NCBI GenBank assembly: GCA_041690535.1
Contig: JAWLHA010000028.1
Location: 1-53,580 of the forward strand
Direction of reading: 5' to 3'
DNA: 53,580 bases
Source: JAWLHA01 sp041690535
GTDB lineage: Bacteria; Pseudomonadota; Gammaproteobacteria; Thiohalomonadales; Thiohalomonadaceae
The translations under genes were made by a program, and so were the position numbers. Of this stretch, positions 33,346 to 43,014 are shown one piece after another (the first letter of the stretch is position 1; each line of letters starts with the position of its first letter). The notes below the pieces were generated by a model. The model saw only the letters and a program-made list of their open reading frames with translations, ran no database searches and was not told the origin of the DNA.

Positions 33346-34164
33346 TCATGCCCCTTCCTGTCTCAGCCGCCTGATGAGGAGTTGGGCCTGGCCGGCTTCG
33401 GTGGTGTCGGGGTGGTCCGCCACCAGCGCCTCCAGCATCTTCCGTGCCTGCACCTTGTTGCCAAGCTCATAGTGGCTGTAGCCGATCTTCAGCATCGCCT
33501 CGGCCACTTTGGGACTCTTCGGATAGTTTGCCACGAGCTTCTGATACTCCTCGATGGCCTGCCCGAAACTACGCCGCGCGTAGTTGGCCTCACCCAGCCA
33601 GTATTGGGCAATGTGGGCATGGCGGCCCTGGGGAAACTCCTTGAGGAAGCTCTGGAAGCCGGTGATCGCCTGCTCATACCGAAGCTCCCGCAGCAGGTCG
33701 AAGGCGCGTTGATAGGCGTCGCGCTCCCGCGCCAGCATTTGTGGATCCGCAACGACCTGGGGCTGTGGCTGAGCCTGCTGGGGTGCCGGCTCCGCCGGCC
33801 CCGTTGAGGTTGGCGCCGCGCCCGCCTCCGCCGTAGCCGGCGTAAGCGACAGGGCGGGTGCAGCTGCTCCCCCTTCCCGCTCCATCCGCAGGAGCCGCCG
33901 GTCCACATCGAGGTAGAGTTCCCGCTGGCGCTGGCGCAGCCCCTCGAGGGTGTAGTTCTGCTCCTCCACCAACCCGCGCAGCTCTTGTACCTCCCGCTGG
34001 AGCGACTCCAACCGGGTCAGCATCTCCACCAGCGATTGGGGATCCACCGCCCGTTCGAGCCGCTCGAGGCGGGACTCCACCGAGGCGCCCGGCGCCGCTG
34101 GCGCGGCAAGGGCCTGCATGCCCGAGAGGGCCGCCACAATGGTCACAACAAGGCGCTTGCGCAT
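33346..34164 (-). CDS. cpoB: Cell division coordinator CpoB (YbgF)
   Basis: A 272-residue periplasmic protein with a signal peptide (LVVTIVAALSGMQALA), an N-terminal coiled coil that trimerises (VESRLERLERAV, RLESLQREVQELRGLV), a proline/alanine/glutamine linker near 110-145, and C-terminal TPRs (RDAYQRAFDLLRELRYEQA, HIAQYWLGEANYARR). It links TolA and PBP1b during constriction. The ATG begins one nt after the pal stop, so it is translationally coupled. Confidence 0.94.
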   Translation of the reverse strand: MRKRLVVTIVAALSGMQALAAPAAPGASVESRLERLERAVDPQSLVEMLTRLESLQREVQELRGLVEEQNYTLEGLRQRQRELYLDVDRRLLRMEREGGAAAPALSLTPATAEAGAAPTSTGPAEPAPQQAQPQPQVVADPQMLARERDAYQRAFDLLRELRYEQAITGFQSFLKEFPQGRHAHIAQYWLGEANYARRSFGQAIEEYQKLVANYPKSPKVAEAMLKIGYSHYELGNKVQARKMLEALVADHPDTTEAGQAQLLIRRLRQEGA

Positions 34165-34165
34165 C

Positions 34166-34732
34166 TCAATACCCCGAGTACAGCAGCTCAACGCGGCGGT
34201 TCAGTCCCCACGCCTGCTCATCATGCCCCAGCGCGACCGGTCGCTCTTCGCCGAAGCTGATCACCTGCATCTGCTCTTTGCCCGTACCCTGCAGGTTCAA
34301 CAGCCGCTCCACCCCCTTGGCCCGGCGCTCGCCCAGTGCCAGGTTGTACTCTCGCGAACCGCGTTCATCCGCGTGCCCCTCCACGACCACGGAGACTTCC
34401 GGGTGCTGGGAGAGGAATTGGGCGTGAGCGGTCACCAGTGCGCGATCGGCGGCGCTCACCTCGCTGCTGTCGAACTCGAAATAGATCACCCGACGTGACA
34501 GGGGGCTCTCCGGATCCTCAAGCGGATGCAGTGCCGCACCGCGACCCATCTGGGCCGAACCCGCCTGCGCACCCTCACCCTCCCGAGCCGCGCCCTCGCC
34601 ACCCGGGCCGACGCTCCTCTCCTCCACCACGGCGCTCCCCTCGTCGGGCCGCGTTTCACCGGGGGCGGTACACCCCTGAAGCAGAACTCCGGCACAGGCC
34701 AGCAAACCGAGGGTCAATTGGTAACGCTTCAT
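34166..34732 (-). CDS. pal: Peptidoglycan-associated lipoprotein Pal
   Basis: A 188-residue outer-membrane lipoprotein. The lipobox is VLLQGC with Cys21, followed by a long Glu/Gly/Ala-rich linker (about 22-75), then an OmpA-like domain with YFEFDSSEV and the peptidoglycan-binding EGHADERGSREYNLALGERRA. It anchors the outer membrane to the wall with TolB. It is 9 nt downstream of tolB. Confidence 0.95.
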   Translation of the reverse strand: MKRYQLTLGLLACAGVLLQGCTAPGETRPDEGSAVVEERSVGPGGEGAAREGEGAQAGSAQMGRGAALHPLEDPESPLSRRVIYFEFDSSEVSAADRALVTAHAQFLSQHPEVSVVVEGHADERGSREYNLALGERRAKGVERLLNLQGTGKEQMQVISFGEERPVALGHDEQAWGLNRRVELLYSGY

Positions 34733-34741
34733 CTCACACCC

Positions 34742-36049
34742 CTATTCCAGAATGAAAGGCGACCAGGAGGGTTCGCGTACATCGCCGCGCACCAGACCCA
34801 GTCTCTGACGGGCGCCGCCGTTGACGGACACCACCTGAAGAACGCCACGTCCGCCGACCTCTGTGGCGTAGATGATCATGCTCCCGTTGGGAGCGAAGCT
34901 CGGCGACTCGTCCAACCGCGTGTCGGTAAGTACCCGCAGGTTCCCGCTCGCCAGTTCGAGCAGTCCGATGCGAAACGCCCCTCCACTACCGTGCACCATG
35001 GCGAGGTACTTGCCGTCGGCGGAGAATGCGGCCCTGGCGTTGTAGGTGCCCTCAAAGGTGATCCGCTGCGGGCGCCCGATGGTGCCGGTGCTGCCGATCT
35101 CCACCCGATAGATTTGGGGGCGCCCCCCGCGGTCGGAGGTGAACACCAGGCTGCGCCCGTCCGGCGCCCAGGCGGGCTCGGTGTCGATGGCGTAGTGGCG
35201 GGTCACCTGGGTGAGCCGGCGATCGTCCACGGAGAGGATATAGATCTCCGGATTGCCGTCGCGGGAGAGGGTCAATGCCAGCTTCTGCCCGTCGGGGGAC
35301 CAGGCGGGGGCGCTGTTGATCCCCTCGAAGGAGGCCACCTTCTCCCTCTGCCCGCTCCGAACCTGCTGCACGTAAACGGCGGAGCGGCCCTCCTCGAACG
35401 AGACGTAGGCGAGGCGGCTGCCGTCCGGCGACCAAGCCGGGGACATCAAAGGCTGGCCCGAGGTGAGGATGATCTGCTCGTTGTAGCCATCGGCATCGGC
35501 GATGGCCAGCCGGTACTGCCGCTTTCCGTCGGCCAGCTGGTCGGTCATGACGTAGGCCACGTGGGTATTGAAGGCCCCGCGCTCACCCGTGAGCCGCTCG
35601 TAGATGATGTCGCTGATCTGGTGGGCAACGCTGCGCAGCTGCCCGCTGCCCGCCGGGATGCTGTAACCCGCCTGTTGGGTGCCCCTTAGCGTATCGAGCA
35701 GCTGAAACTGCACCAGGTAACGGCCGGCCTGCTGCTGAATGCGCCCGACCACGACGTTGTCGATACCGGCATTGCGCCAGGCGGGGAAGTTGACCTCCCG
35801 CCCCTCTCGCGGCCGCTCGGGCAGACTCTCCGCCGCCCGGGGGGCGAAGCGACCGCTGCGTTTCAGATCGGCGGCGATAATGGCCGCGAGGTCCTGGGGC
35901 GGTGCCCCCGCCCCCTCATAGGCGAAGGGGACCACGGCAATGGGCAGGGCCCCCTCCTCGCCGCCGGTGATCTCGATCTCCAGCCGGGCGTGGGCGCTCT
36001 GGGCCAGAAGCAACAGGAGGGGCAGGAACAAGCGGATGATTCTGTTCAA
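34742..36049 (-). CDS. tolB: Tol-Pal system beta-propeller TolB
   Basis: A 435-residue periplasmic protein with a signal peptide (LFLPLLLLLAQSAHA), an N-terminal alpha/beta domain and a six-bladed propeller with recurring PAWSPDG, PAWAPDG and SFAPNG blade motifs. It shuttles between Pal and TolA. The start is a TTG at 36049, with GAGG in the last tolA codons; an in-frame TTG at 36067 would overlap tolA. Confidence 0.95.
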   Translation of the reverse strand: MNRIIRLFLPLLLLLAQSAHARLEIEITGGEEGALPIAVVPFAYEGAGAPPQDLAAIIAADLKRSGRFAPRAAESLPERPREGREVNFPAWRNAGIDNVVVGRIQQQAGRYLVQFQLLDTLRGTQQAGYSIPAGSGQLRSVAHQISDIIYERLTGERGAFNTHVAYVMTDQLADGKRQYRLAIADADGYNEQIILTSGQPLMSPAWSPDGSRLAYVSFEEGRSAVYVQQVRSGQREKVASFEGINSAPAWSPDGQKLALTLSRDGNPEIYILSVDDRRLTQVTRHYAIDTEPAWAPDGRSLVFTSDRGGRPQIYRVEIGSTGTIGRPQRITFEGTYNARAAFSADGKYLAMVHGSGGAFRIGLLELASGNLRVLTDTRLDESPSFAPNGSMIIYATEVGGRGVLQVVSVNGGARQRLGLVRGDVREPSWSPFILE

Positions 36050-36053
36050 GGGA

Positions 36054-36953
36054 TTACCTCGGCACAAATGTCAGGTCGATCTCTCGTTCGAAAAGTTCGG
36101 GGTCCGGGGGCGCGGGCAGCGGCGAGGCCTTGCGCACCGCATTCTCCACCGAGCGGTCCAGGGCCGCATTGCCGCAGCTGCGCTGGAAGTGGACGTTCAC
36201 CACCTCCCCCCCGAGGATCTGGTGGACCGTGAGCTTGCAGGAGAACTCCTCGGGGGTGCCGGCTGGGCGCAACCAGTTGCGCTGGATCTTGTCGCGAATG
36301 AGGGCAACGTACTGCGACTTCAGCTCATGGAGCTGGCCTTGGCGCTCGGCTGCGAGCCGACGCTCTTCCGCCGCCAGTTGAGCCTTGAGCGCCTGCTCCG
36401 CCTCCTGCCGCTTGCGTTCCACTTCAGCCAGCCGCTTGGCCTCGGCCTCCTTGCGCTTGCGCTCCTCCTCGGCCCGCTTCGCCTCTTCGGCCGCCATCTT
36501 ACGCTGCTTCTCCAGCTCGGCCAAACGCTGGCGCTCGGCAGCCTGCTGCTCCTCCAGCTGCTTACGCTCCTTCTCCAATCGGGCAAGGCGCTGCGTCTCC
36601 ACCGCCTCCACCTGCTTGCGCCGGGCCTCCTCCTCGGCGGCCTTGAGCTTCAGCGCCGCCAGGCGCTTCTCCTCCTGCTGCCGCGCCTTGCGTGCCCGTT
36701 CGGCCTCCTCGGCCATGCGCTTCTTCTGCGCCAGGTCGGACTGACGGGCCTGCTCCTGTTCGCTCTGCAGCCGCTCCATCTCGGCACGGACCAGCTGCTC
36801 GTTCACTGCCACCGCCTGCACCGCCTTGGGCGCGCCGGCCGGCTTGGGAGGGGGGGTGGCCGGGCGCACCGAAAGGCTCAATCCGAGCAACCCGAGAAAC
36901 AGGATGTGCACGACTACCGATGCGGCGAAGGCGGTCCACTTCACACCCGACAT
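36054..36953 (-). CDS. tolA: TolA envelope-spanning protein
   Basis: A 299-residue protein: one N-terminal membrane helix (AFAASVVVHILFLGLLGLSL), a long charged helical stalk from about 55 to 215 rich in Ala, Glu, Lys and Arg, and a C-terminal domain of about 90 residues (YVALIRDKIQRNW, EEFSCKLTVHQILGGEV) with the conserved Cys pair. It passes proton-motive energy from TolQR to Pal. The ATG at 36953 is used, with GGAG at a normal distance; a GTG at 36959 is too close to it. Confidence 0.94.
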   Translation of the reverse strand: MSGVKWTAFAASVVVHILFLGLLGLSLSVRPATPPPKPAGAPKAVQAVAVNEQLVRAEMERLQSEQEQARQSDLAQKKRMAEEAERARKARQQEEKRLAALKLKAAEEEARRKQVEAVETQRLARLEKERKQLEEQQAAERQRLAELEKQRKMAAEEAKRAEEERKRKEAEAKRLAEVERKRQEAEQALKAQLAAEERRLAAERQGQLHELKSQYVALIRDKIQRNWLRPAGTPEEFSCKLTVHQILGGEVVNVHFQRSCGNAALDRSVENAVRKASPLPAPPDPELFEREIDLTFVPR

Positions 36954-36955
36954 GC

Positions 36956-37381
36956 TCACTTCTCCGGCGGGTCGGTCAGCAGCCCCACACTGGGCGCCCC
37001 CGCCCGCTGCAGCAGGGCCATGGCCCGCAACACGTGGTCATAGGCCACAGTGCGGTCGCCCCCCACATAGACGCTGGTCTTGGGCTCCAGACGGAGAATG
37101 GCCGCGGTACGGGCCAGCAGCATCTCCTCGTCCACCGCCTGCCTCTGGCCCGCGGTCTGGGTCAGGAAGTACTGCCCTTCGGCATCCACCTCCACCACCA
37201 GACTGCGGGATTCGCTCTGGCTGGCCGGCTCCGCCTCGGTCCTCGGCAGCTCCACCTTCACCCCCTGGGTGAGCATTGGGGCGGTGATCATGAAGATCAC
37301 CAGCAACACCAGAGTGACATCGATGTAGGGGACCACGTTGATTTCCCCCATCAGCCGGCGGCGTTTACGCTGGTAGGCCAT
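36956..37381 (-). CDS. tolR: TolR inner-membrane protein
   Basis: A 141-residue ExbD/TolR protein with one N-terminal membrane helix carrying the proton-path Asp in VVPYIDVTLVLLVIFMIT, then a periplasmic domain ending YDHVLRAMALLQRAGAPSVGL. With TolQ it forms the motor that drives TolA. The start at 37381 is set by the family N terminus (MAYQRKRRRLMGEINVV). Its stop overlaps the tolA start region. Confidence 0.95.
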   Translation of the reverse strand: MAYQRKRRRLMGEINVVPYIDVTLVLLVIFMITAPMLTQGVKVELPRTEAEPASQSESRSLVVEVDAEGQYFLTQTAGQRQAVDEEMLLARTAAILRLEPKTSVYVGGDRTVAYDHVLRAMALLQRAGAPSVGLLTDPPEK

Positions 37382-37397
37382 CTCTATACCACCATCC

Positions 37398-38072
37398 TCA
37401 GGTGTGGGCCTGCCGATGCAGCAGGGACGAGAACTCCTCCTGGAACCCGTCGAAACGGTTCTGCAGCCGCTCCAAGTCGTGGTTGTAGCGGTTGTAGGCC
37501 ACCACTGCGGGGATGGCGGCGAACAGCCCCATGGCGGTGGCGATGAGCGCCTCGGCGATCCCCGGGGCCACCATCGCCAGGGTGGCATGCTCCACGCTGC
37601 CGAGGGCCCGGAAGCTGTTCATGATGCCCCACACCGTGCCGAACAATCCCACATACGGGCTGGTGGAGCCCACCGTGGCCAAGAAGGCGAGCTGCGCCTC
37701 CAATCGGTCCATCTCCCGCCCCAGGGCGACCCGCATGGAGCGCTGGGCCCCCTCGACGATTCCCGAGGGGTCGATCCCCCCCTGCTTGCGCAGTCGGGCA
37801 AACTCCCGAAAGCCCGCCTCGAACAGGGTTTCCATCCCGGTCAGCTCCTCGCGCCGCTTGCTCAGCTGCTTGTAGAGGTCCACCAGATCGATGCCGGACC
37901 AGAAGCGCTTCTCGAAGGTCTCCGCCTCCGCCCGGGCCTCCTTGAGAATCCTCCATTTCTGGAAGATGACCGCCCAAGAGACGACGGATGCGGCCAGGAG
38001 CAACAGCATCACCAACTGCACCAGCAGGCTTGCTTCGACAAACAGATGAATCAGCGACAGATCGGCGTTCAT
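37398..38072 (-). CDS. tolQ: TolQ inner-membrane protein
   Basis: A 224-residue ExbB/TolQ-type protein with three membrane helices: LLVQLVMLLLLAASVVSWAV near 16-36, then about 130-150 and 165-190. The conserved GSTSPYVGLFGTVWGIMNSF and PGIAEALIATAMGLFAAIPA line the proton channel. The start overlaps the ybgC stop by 4 nt (ATGA). Confidence 0.96.
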   Translation of the reverse strand: MNADLSLIHLFVEASLLVQLVMLLLLAASVVSWAVIFQKWRILKEARAEAETFEKRFWSGIDLVDLYKQLSKRREELTGMETLFEAGFREFARLRKQGGIDPSGIVEGAQRSMRVALGREMDRLEAQLAFLATVGSTSPYVGLFGTVWGIMNSFRALGSVEHATLAMVAPGIAEALIATAMGLFAAIPAVVAYNRYNHDLERLQNRFDGFQEEFSSLLHRQAHT

Positions 38073-38476
38073 GCCACCTCCAGGTCAATGGATTCCGCAA
38101 TGGCCGCAGGCATGGGGCGCGGGCGCATGGTGGTTGCATCGAGACACGCCACCTTGATGCGCCCCCGGCAGAGAACAGCGCCCTCGTGGCGGATCTGCTG
38201 TTCGAAGTTGAGCGTGGCGCCGCCCCGCGAAGCCAGGCGGCAGCTCGCCTCGAGCAGGTCGTTGAAGCGCGCCGGCCGGGCGAAGGTAAGCTCCACCGAG
38301 TGAACGACAAAGATGATCCCCTGCTCCTCGCGCAGCGCGTCCTGCTCGTACCCCAGGCTGCGCAGCCATTCGGTGCGCGCCCGCTCCATGAACTTCAGAT
38401 AGTTGGCGTGGTAGACCACGCCGCCGGCGTCGGTGTCCTCGTAGTACACCCTCACCGGCAAGACGAATTCACGCAT
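38069..38476 (-). CDS. ybgC: Tol-Pal system acyl-CoA thioesterase YbgC
   Basis: A 135-residue hotdog-fold thioesterase. It shows VYYEDTDAGGVVYHANYLKF with the catalytic Asp, and FARPARFNDLLEASC. YbgC acts on short acyl-CoA or acyl-ACP and is encoded with the tol genes in most gammaproteobacteria; its link to Tol-Pal is not fully settled. The start overlaps the ruvB stop by 8 nt and the stop overlaps tolQ by 4. Confidence 0.94.
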   Translation of the reverse strand: MREFVLPVRVYYEDTDAGGVVYHANYLKFMERARTEWLRSLGYEQDALREEQGIIFVVHSVELTFARPARFNDLLEASCRLASRGGATLNFEQQIRHEGAVLCRGRIKVACLDATTMRPRPMPAAIAESIDLEVA

Positions 38477-39524
38477 TTCTCTCCCCTGAGCCAAGCAACT
38501 CCCGCTGCACCCGACGCTCTCCGGCCGGAGGGGTGAGGCCGAAATGGAGGTAGGCAGTGCTGGTGGCCACCCGCCCCCGAGGCGTCCGCATGAGAAATCC
38601 CTGCTGGATAAGAAAGGGCTCCAGTACATCTTCGATGGTGCCTTTCTCCTCGCCGATGGCCGCCGCCAGGTTGTCCACCCCCACCGGCCCGCCGTCGAAC
38701 TTGTCGATGACCGCCAGCAGCAGCTTGCGATCCAGCATGTCGAAGCCATTGCCGTCCACGTCCAGCAGGTCCAGGGCGCGCCCCGCCACCTCGACCGTGA
38801 TCTGACCGTCGGCCTTCACCTCCGCGTAATCCCGCACCCGGCGCAGCAGGCGGTTGGCAATACGGGGGGTCCCCCGGGAGCGGCGGGCGATCTCCTTGGC
38901 CCCCTGCGGATCCATGGGCACTCCGAGAATACGCGCCGAGCGGGCGACGATGGTGGTGAGGTCGGCGGTATTGTAAAACTCCAGGCGTTGAACGATACCG
39001 AAGCGGTCACGCAATGGAGACGTGAGCAGCCCGGCCCGCGTTGTCGCGCCCACCAGGGTGAACGGGGGCAGGTCCAGTTTGATGGAGCGGGCCGCGGGTC
39101 CCTCGCCGATCATGATGTCGATCTGGTAGTCCTCCATGGCGGGATAGAGGACCTCTTCAACCACCGGGCTCAGGCGGTGGATCTCATCCACGAACAGCAG
39201 ATCGTGGGGTTCCAGGTTGGTCAGCAAGGCGGCCAGGTCACCCGCCCGCTCCAGCACCGGCCCCGATGTCTGACGCACATTGACGCCCAGCTCGTTGGCG
39301 ATGATGTGGGCCAGGGTGGTCTTGCCCAACCCGGGCGGACCGAACAGCAGCACATGGTCCAGGGCCTCACCCCTGCCCTTGGCGGCCTGGATGAAGATCT
39401 CCATCTGCTCCCGCACCGCGGGCTGGCCGACGTAGTCCGCGAGCGAGCGCGGCCGTATGGCCCGGTCCAGGGCCTCGTCATCCACCTTGGCGGCGGCTGT
39501 GATCAGGCGGTCGGTCTCTATCAA
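38469..39524 (-). CDS. ruvB: Holliday junction branch-migration ATPase RuvB
   Basis: A 351-residue AAA+ motor. Walker A GPPGLGKTT near 62, Walker B LLFVDEIHRLSP near 110, sensor 1 LVGATTRAG near 155, arginine finger region LTSPLRDRFGI near 168, and a winged-helix C terminus (LIQQGFLMRTPRGR). The start is a TTG at 39524, giving MIETDRL, which matches the E. coli start; upstream is GGGG only. It is separated from ruvA by about 300 nt that hold half an R1 element, unlike the usual tight ruvAB pair. Confidence 0.95.
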   Translation of the reverse strand: MIETDRLITAAAKVDDEALDRAIRPRSLADYVGQPAVREQMEIFIQAAKGRGEALDHVLLFGPPGLGKTTLAHIIANELGVNVRQTSGPVLERAGDLAALLTNLEPHDLLFVDEIHRLSPVVEEVLYPAMEDYQIDIMIGEGPAARSIKLDLPPFTLVGATTRAGLLTSPLRDRFGIVQRLEFYNTADLTTIVARSARILGVPMDPQGAKEIARRSRGTPRIANRLLRRVRDYAEVKADGQITVEVAGRALDLLDVDGNGFDMLDRKLLLAVIDKFDGGPVGVDNLAAAIGEEKGTIEDVLEPFLIQQGFLMRTPRGRVATSTAYLHFGLTPPAGERRVQRELLGSGERNA

Positions 39525-39823
39525 GGAATGAACCCCGGTAATTCACCGTAGCGGCGAAAACGAAGGCCTAATGCTAATGGGTATGGCCGCGGTTGGAAAG
39601 CAAAGGCGGGGCGAACGCCGGGTCAAACGCATACTGACCCGGGGGCGATGTAAGTCCTTGAAAGCAGGTCATCGACCACATGGATTGGCGCAAGGACGCA
39701 CTTATCGCAAGGCCCGCGCCCTTGCGGTCGTCGCCATCTGTGGGTGCGAATTCATCCATAAACCACCTCCCTCCCTGGCGCCGATGGCGGGTCGGACCCG
39801 CAGCTACGGACAGGATTTTGCCA
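39525..39823. other. Expanded ruvA-ruvB spacer
   Basis: No gene is seen. The left half of an R1 copy lies at 39618-39687; the remaining sequence is not recognised. In most relatives ruvA and ruvB are close, so this is a secondary expansion. Confidence 0.6.
39618..39687. repeat. R1 element, left half only
   Basis: CGGGTCAAACGCATACTGAC, then GCGATGTAAGTCCTTGAAAG and CATGGATTGG match the left half of R1. The right half is absent, so it is truncated and probably old. Confidence 0.78.
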
Positions 39824-40435
39824 TCAAACCTTCACCGCCTGCTTGAGCGCTGCGCGGATGATCTCTTCGCTGCTGAGCTCTTCGGTGTCGAGTTTGCTCA
39901 CCAGCCGGCTCGCCTCGGCAGGCTTGTAGCCGAGGGCCACCAGGGCGCTGATCGCATCGCGCAGCTCGCCTTGACCGGCGACCTCGGTCGGGGGCGGGGC
40001 GATGCCCGGCAGGACGACATCGGCCGGCTGCCAATCGGTGACCCGGTCCCGCATCTCAACGATGAGGCGCTCGGCAGTTTTCTTGCCCACGCCCGGCAGG
40101 CGGACGAGCGAGGCGGTGTCATTATCCTGCACGCAGCGGGCGAATTCGCCGGCGTTGATCCCGGAGAGAATGGTGAGCGCCAGCTTCGCGCCGACCCCGT
40201 TGACCTTGATGAGGCTGCGAAAGAGGGTACGCTCCCCCTCGCTGGCAAAGCCGTACAGGAGGTGGGCATCCTCCCGGACAATCAGGTGGGTGTGCAGGGT
40301 GACCGGTTCACCCACGGCCGGGAGCTGGTAGAAGGTGCTCATGGGCGCCTCCAGCTCGTAACCCACCCCCTGGACCTCCACCAGCAGTTGCGGCGGGCGC
40401 TTCTCGGCGAGCACCCCGCGTAGACGGCCAATCAT
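39824..40435 (-). CDS. ruvA: Holliday junction DNA-binding protein RuvA
   Basis: A 203-residue junction-binding protein. Domain I begins MIGRLRGVLAEKRPPQLLVEV; the two helix-hairpin-helix motifs are in SLIKVNGVGAKLALTIL and RLPGVGKKTAERLIVEM; domain III at 155-203 (ISALVALGYKPAEASRLV) binds RuvB. The ATG overlaps the ruvC stop by 4 nt. Confidence 0.96.
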   Translation of the reverse strand: MIGRLRGVLAEKRPPQLLVEVQGVGYELEAPMSTFYQLPAVGEPVTLHTHLIVREDAHLLYGFASEGERTLFRSLIKVNGVGAKLALTILSGINAGEFARCVQDNDTASLVRLPGVGKKTAERLIVEMRDRVTDWQPADVVLPGIAPPPTEVAGQGELRDAISALVALGYKPAEASRLVSKLDTEELSSEEIIRAALKQAVKV

Positions 40436-40947
40436 CGGTATTTCCCCTTCAGGGCAACGCCACCGGCCGCCATGCGGCCAAGGGTCTGTTGTGTGTGAAC
40501 GTGACACAGGGCGGCGGCAAGGGCATCGGCCGCATCCGCCTGGGGACGGCCGGGCAGCTGCAGGAGCGCCTGGACCATGTGCTGCACCTGCTCCTTGGCG
40601 GCGCTGCCCTTCCCCACCGTGGCCTGCTTGATCTCTGCAGGCGAGTACTCACTCACCGGCAAACCTTTGGCTACTGCCGCGCATATGGCGGCCCCCCGGG
40701 CCTGCCCGAGCTTCAGTGCCGAATCGGCATTGCGATGCATGAACACCCGCTCCACAGCCACCTGCGCCGGAGCGTAGATCGCGATGATGTCGCTAATCCC
40801 TTCGAAGATGATCTTGAGCCGCTCCGGTAGTGAACCTTCGCCGGTGCGCACGCAGCCGCTCTCCACGTAGAGCACCTTTCGGCCCACCTGCTCGACGATG
40901 CCGAAGCCGGTGATGCGGGAGCCCGGATCGATGCCAAGGATGCGCAT
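40432..40947 (-). CDS. ruvC: Holliday junction resolvase RuvC
   Basis: A 171-residue endonuclease that cuts Holliday junctions. Catalytic acidic residues are visible: Asp7 in ILGIDPGSRITG, Glu in AVERVFMHRN near 66, and the pair in PQADAADALAAALCH near 138-141. The start at 40947 fits the family; the frame is open upstream by chance. It is followed directly by ruvA. Confidence 0.96.
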   Translation of the reverse strand: MRILGIDPGSRITGFGIVEQVGRKVLYVESGCVRTGEGSLPERLKIIFEGISDIIAIYAPAQVAVERVFMHRNADSALKLGQARGAAICAAVAKGLPVSEYSPAEIKQATVGKGSAAKEQVQHMVQALLQLPGRPQADAADALAAALCHVHTQQTLGRMAAGGVALKGKYR

Positions 40948-41124
40948 CGGTTCAGCCTCTTGCGCCGGCCGGGACGTCAGCGGGCACAGCCGCGGCCCTC
41001 TCCTCCGTGGCCTGTTCCGCTGCCCCCCGGCACAAGGTCGTGAACCCGCGGGCACAGACAGGCTGCAGCTCGAGTTTCGGGTCGATATGCCGGCCAGTCC
41101 GCCCAAAACGCCACGATGGAGGCA

Positions 41125-41868
<744 letters not shown>

Positions 41869-42039
41869 AGTTCCCCCTCATTCTGCTGACTGGGGGCCAT
41901 CTTACCATTTCACTCGCGGTGGCCCAAAGGGGCCCGCCTGGAAGCGCTGGAGCTCCCGAGTGGCGAGCCGGTCCATTGCGCCGGGGGTGGTAAGGGGACA
42001 TCGCAGCGCATCGGCGCTGGAGTGGATAGTGGGGTGGCT

Positions 42040-42399
42040 CTAGCCGCGCCCCTCCGGGAGGAACACGGCGGTGCGCTCCGTGTCGACGCCCCGGCCATCA
42101 TCGAATCGCAGCTCACTGCGTCCGATGCGGATCACATCCCCGTGGGTCATCCTGAGGCGCTTCACCGGCCGAGTGTTGACCACTGTCCCATTGGTACTGC
42201 CGCAGTCTTCGAGGATGAACTCGTAATGACCGTCCAGGTAGGGGCTCGGCTCGCGCAGTAGCACCGCGTGGCGGGCACTCACGGTGGGGTCATCCAACTG
42301 GATATCACTGTCGGAGCGACGGCCGATGGTTGTGCGTGCACTCCGAAGTTCATAGCCCCGGACGGTCACCCCATCGATGCTGAGGACCATCTGCGGCAT
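42040..42399 (-). CDS. FHA-domain protein
   Basis: A 119-residue single forkhead-associated domain, which binds phosphothreonine peptides. Conserved residues: TTIGRRSDSDIQLDD with the Arg after Gly, VSARHAVLLRE with Ser-x-x-His, and ECGSTNGT-like DCGSTNGTVVN. Its ATG overlaps the stop of the upstream two-FHA gene by 1 nt (TGATG), with AAGGAGG before it; a GTG two codons earlier is too close to that site. It is the last gene of the kinase-phosphatase-FHA operon and probably an output adaptor. Confidence 0.92.
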   Translation of the reverse strand: MPQMVLSIDGVTVRGYELRSARTTIGRRSDSDIQLDDPTVSARHAVLLREPSPYLDGHYEFILEDCGSTNGTVVNTRPVKRLRMTHGDVIRIGRSELRFDDGRGVDTERTAVFLPEGRG

Positions 42400-43004
42400 C
42401 AGCACGCCTCCTTGCGGAACTGGAGCATCGCCCCCGCCACTTCAAGCACATCACCGTCGTGCAGGGGAGCGGGCTTCTCGCCCAGGGCAATGCCATTGAG
42501 CCTCACATCGACACCCCGCCTGACCGGGAGCAGCGTGTAACCGCGGGCCTCCCGTGCAATCACCACCACTTCGGCACCGGGTTTGCCGATGGCGCTCCGT
42601 TCCCGCTCCAGCGTCAGTCGCTGCCCCGCCTTTGGGCCGGAGAGAACGTGAAGTACTGCCGGGCCGATCTCGTCCGGGTCGCCCGCCTTGAGCATCACCG
42701 TGCGGGCGAGATCCTGGCGGGCCTCGTCCACGAACTTCATCCGGTGGCGACCGATGGCCACCACATCGCCATGGTGCAACTCGCACTTGCCGATTCGCTC
42801 ACCATTGACCGACGTCCCGTTGGTACTGCCGAGGTCGGTGATGGTGGCTGGCGCCCCCATGAGGATGGCTGCGTGTTCGCCGCTGACCGTTGCATCATCC
42901 AGGCGAATAGCGTTGCCCGGCTTGCGTCCAATGCTCACCCGCTGCACATTCAGCTGAAAATCCCGCACCGGGATGCCATCCAGAGTGATCACGAGTTTCG
43001 CCAT
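42399..43004 (-). CDS. Protein with one canonical and one degenerate FHA domain
   Basis: A 201-residue protein. Residues 1-95 form a canonical FHA domain (VSIGRKPGNAIRLDD, VSGEHAAILM, LGSTNGTSVNG). Residues 115-198 repeat the fold (LHVLSGPKAGQRLTL, SAIGKPGAEVVVIA, GVDVRLNGIAL) but lack the Ser-x-x-His and STNGT motifs, so the second domain probably does not read phosphothreonine. GGGGGAG precedes ATG 43004, just after the phosphatase stop. A partner or substrate of the neighbouring kinase is likely, by context. Confidence 0.9.
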   Translation of the reverse strand: MAKLVITLDGIPVRDFQLNVQRVSIGRKPGNAIRLDDATVSGEHAAILMGAPATITDLGSTNGTSVNGERIGKCELHHGDVVAIGRHRMKFVDEARQDLARTVMLKAGDPDEIGPAVLHVLSGPKAGQRLTLERERSAIGKPGAEVVVIAREARGYTLLPVRRGVDVRLNGIALGEKPAPLHDGDVLEVAGAMLQFRKEAC

Positions 43005-43014
43005 GAACTCCCCC

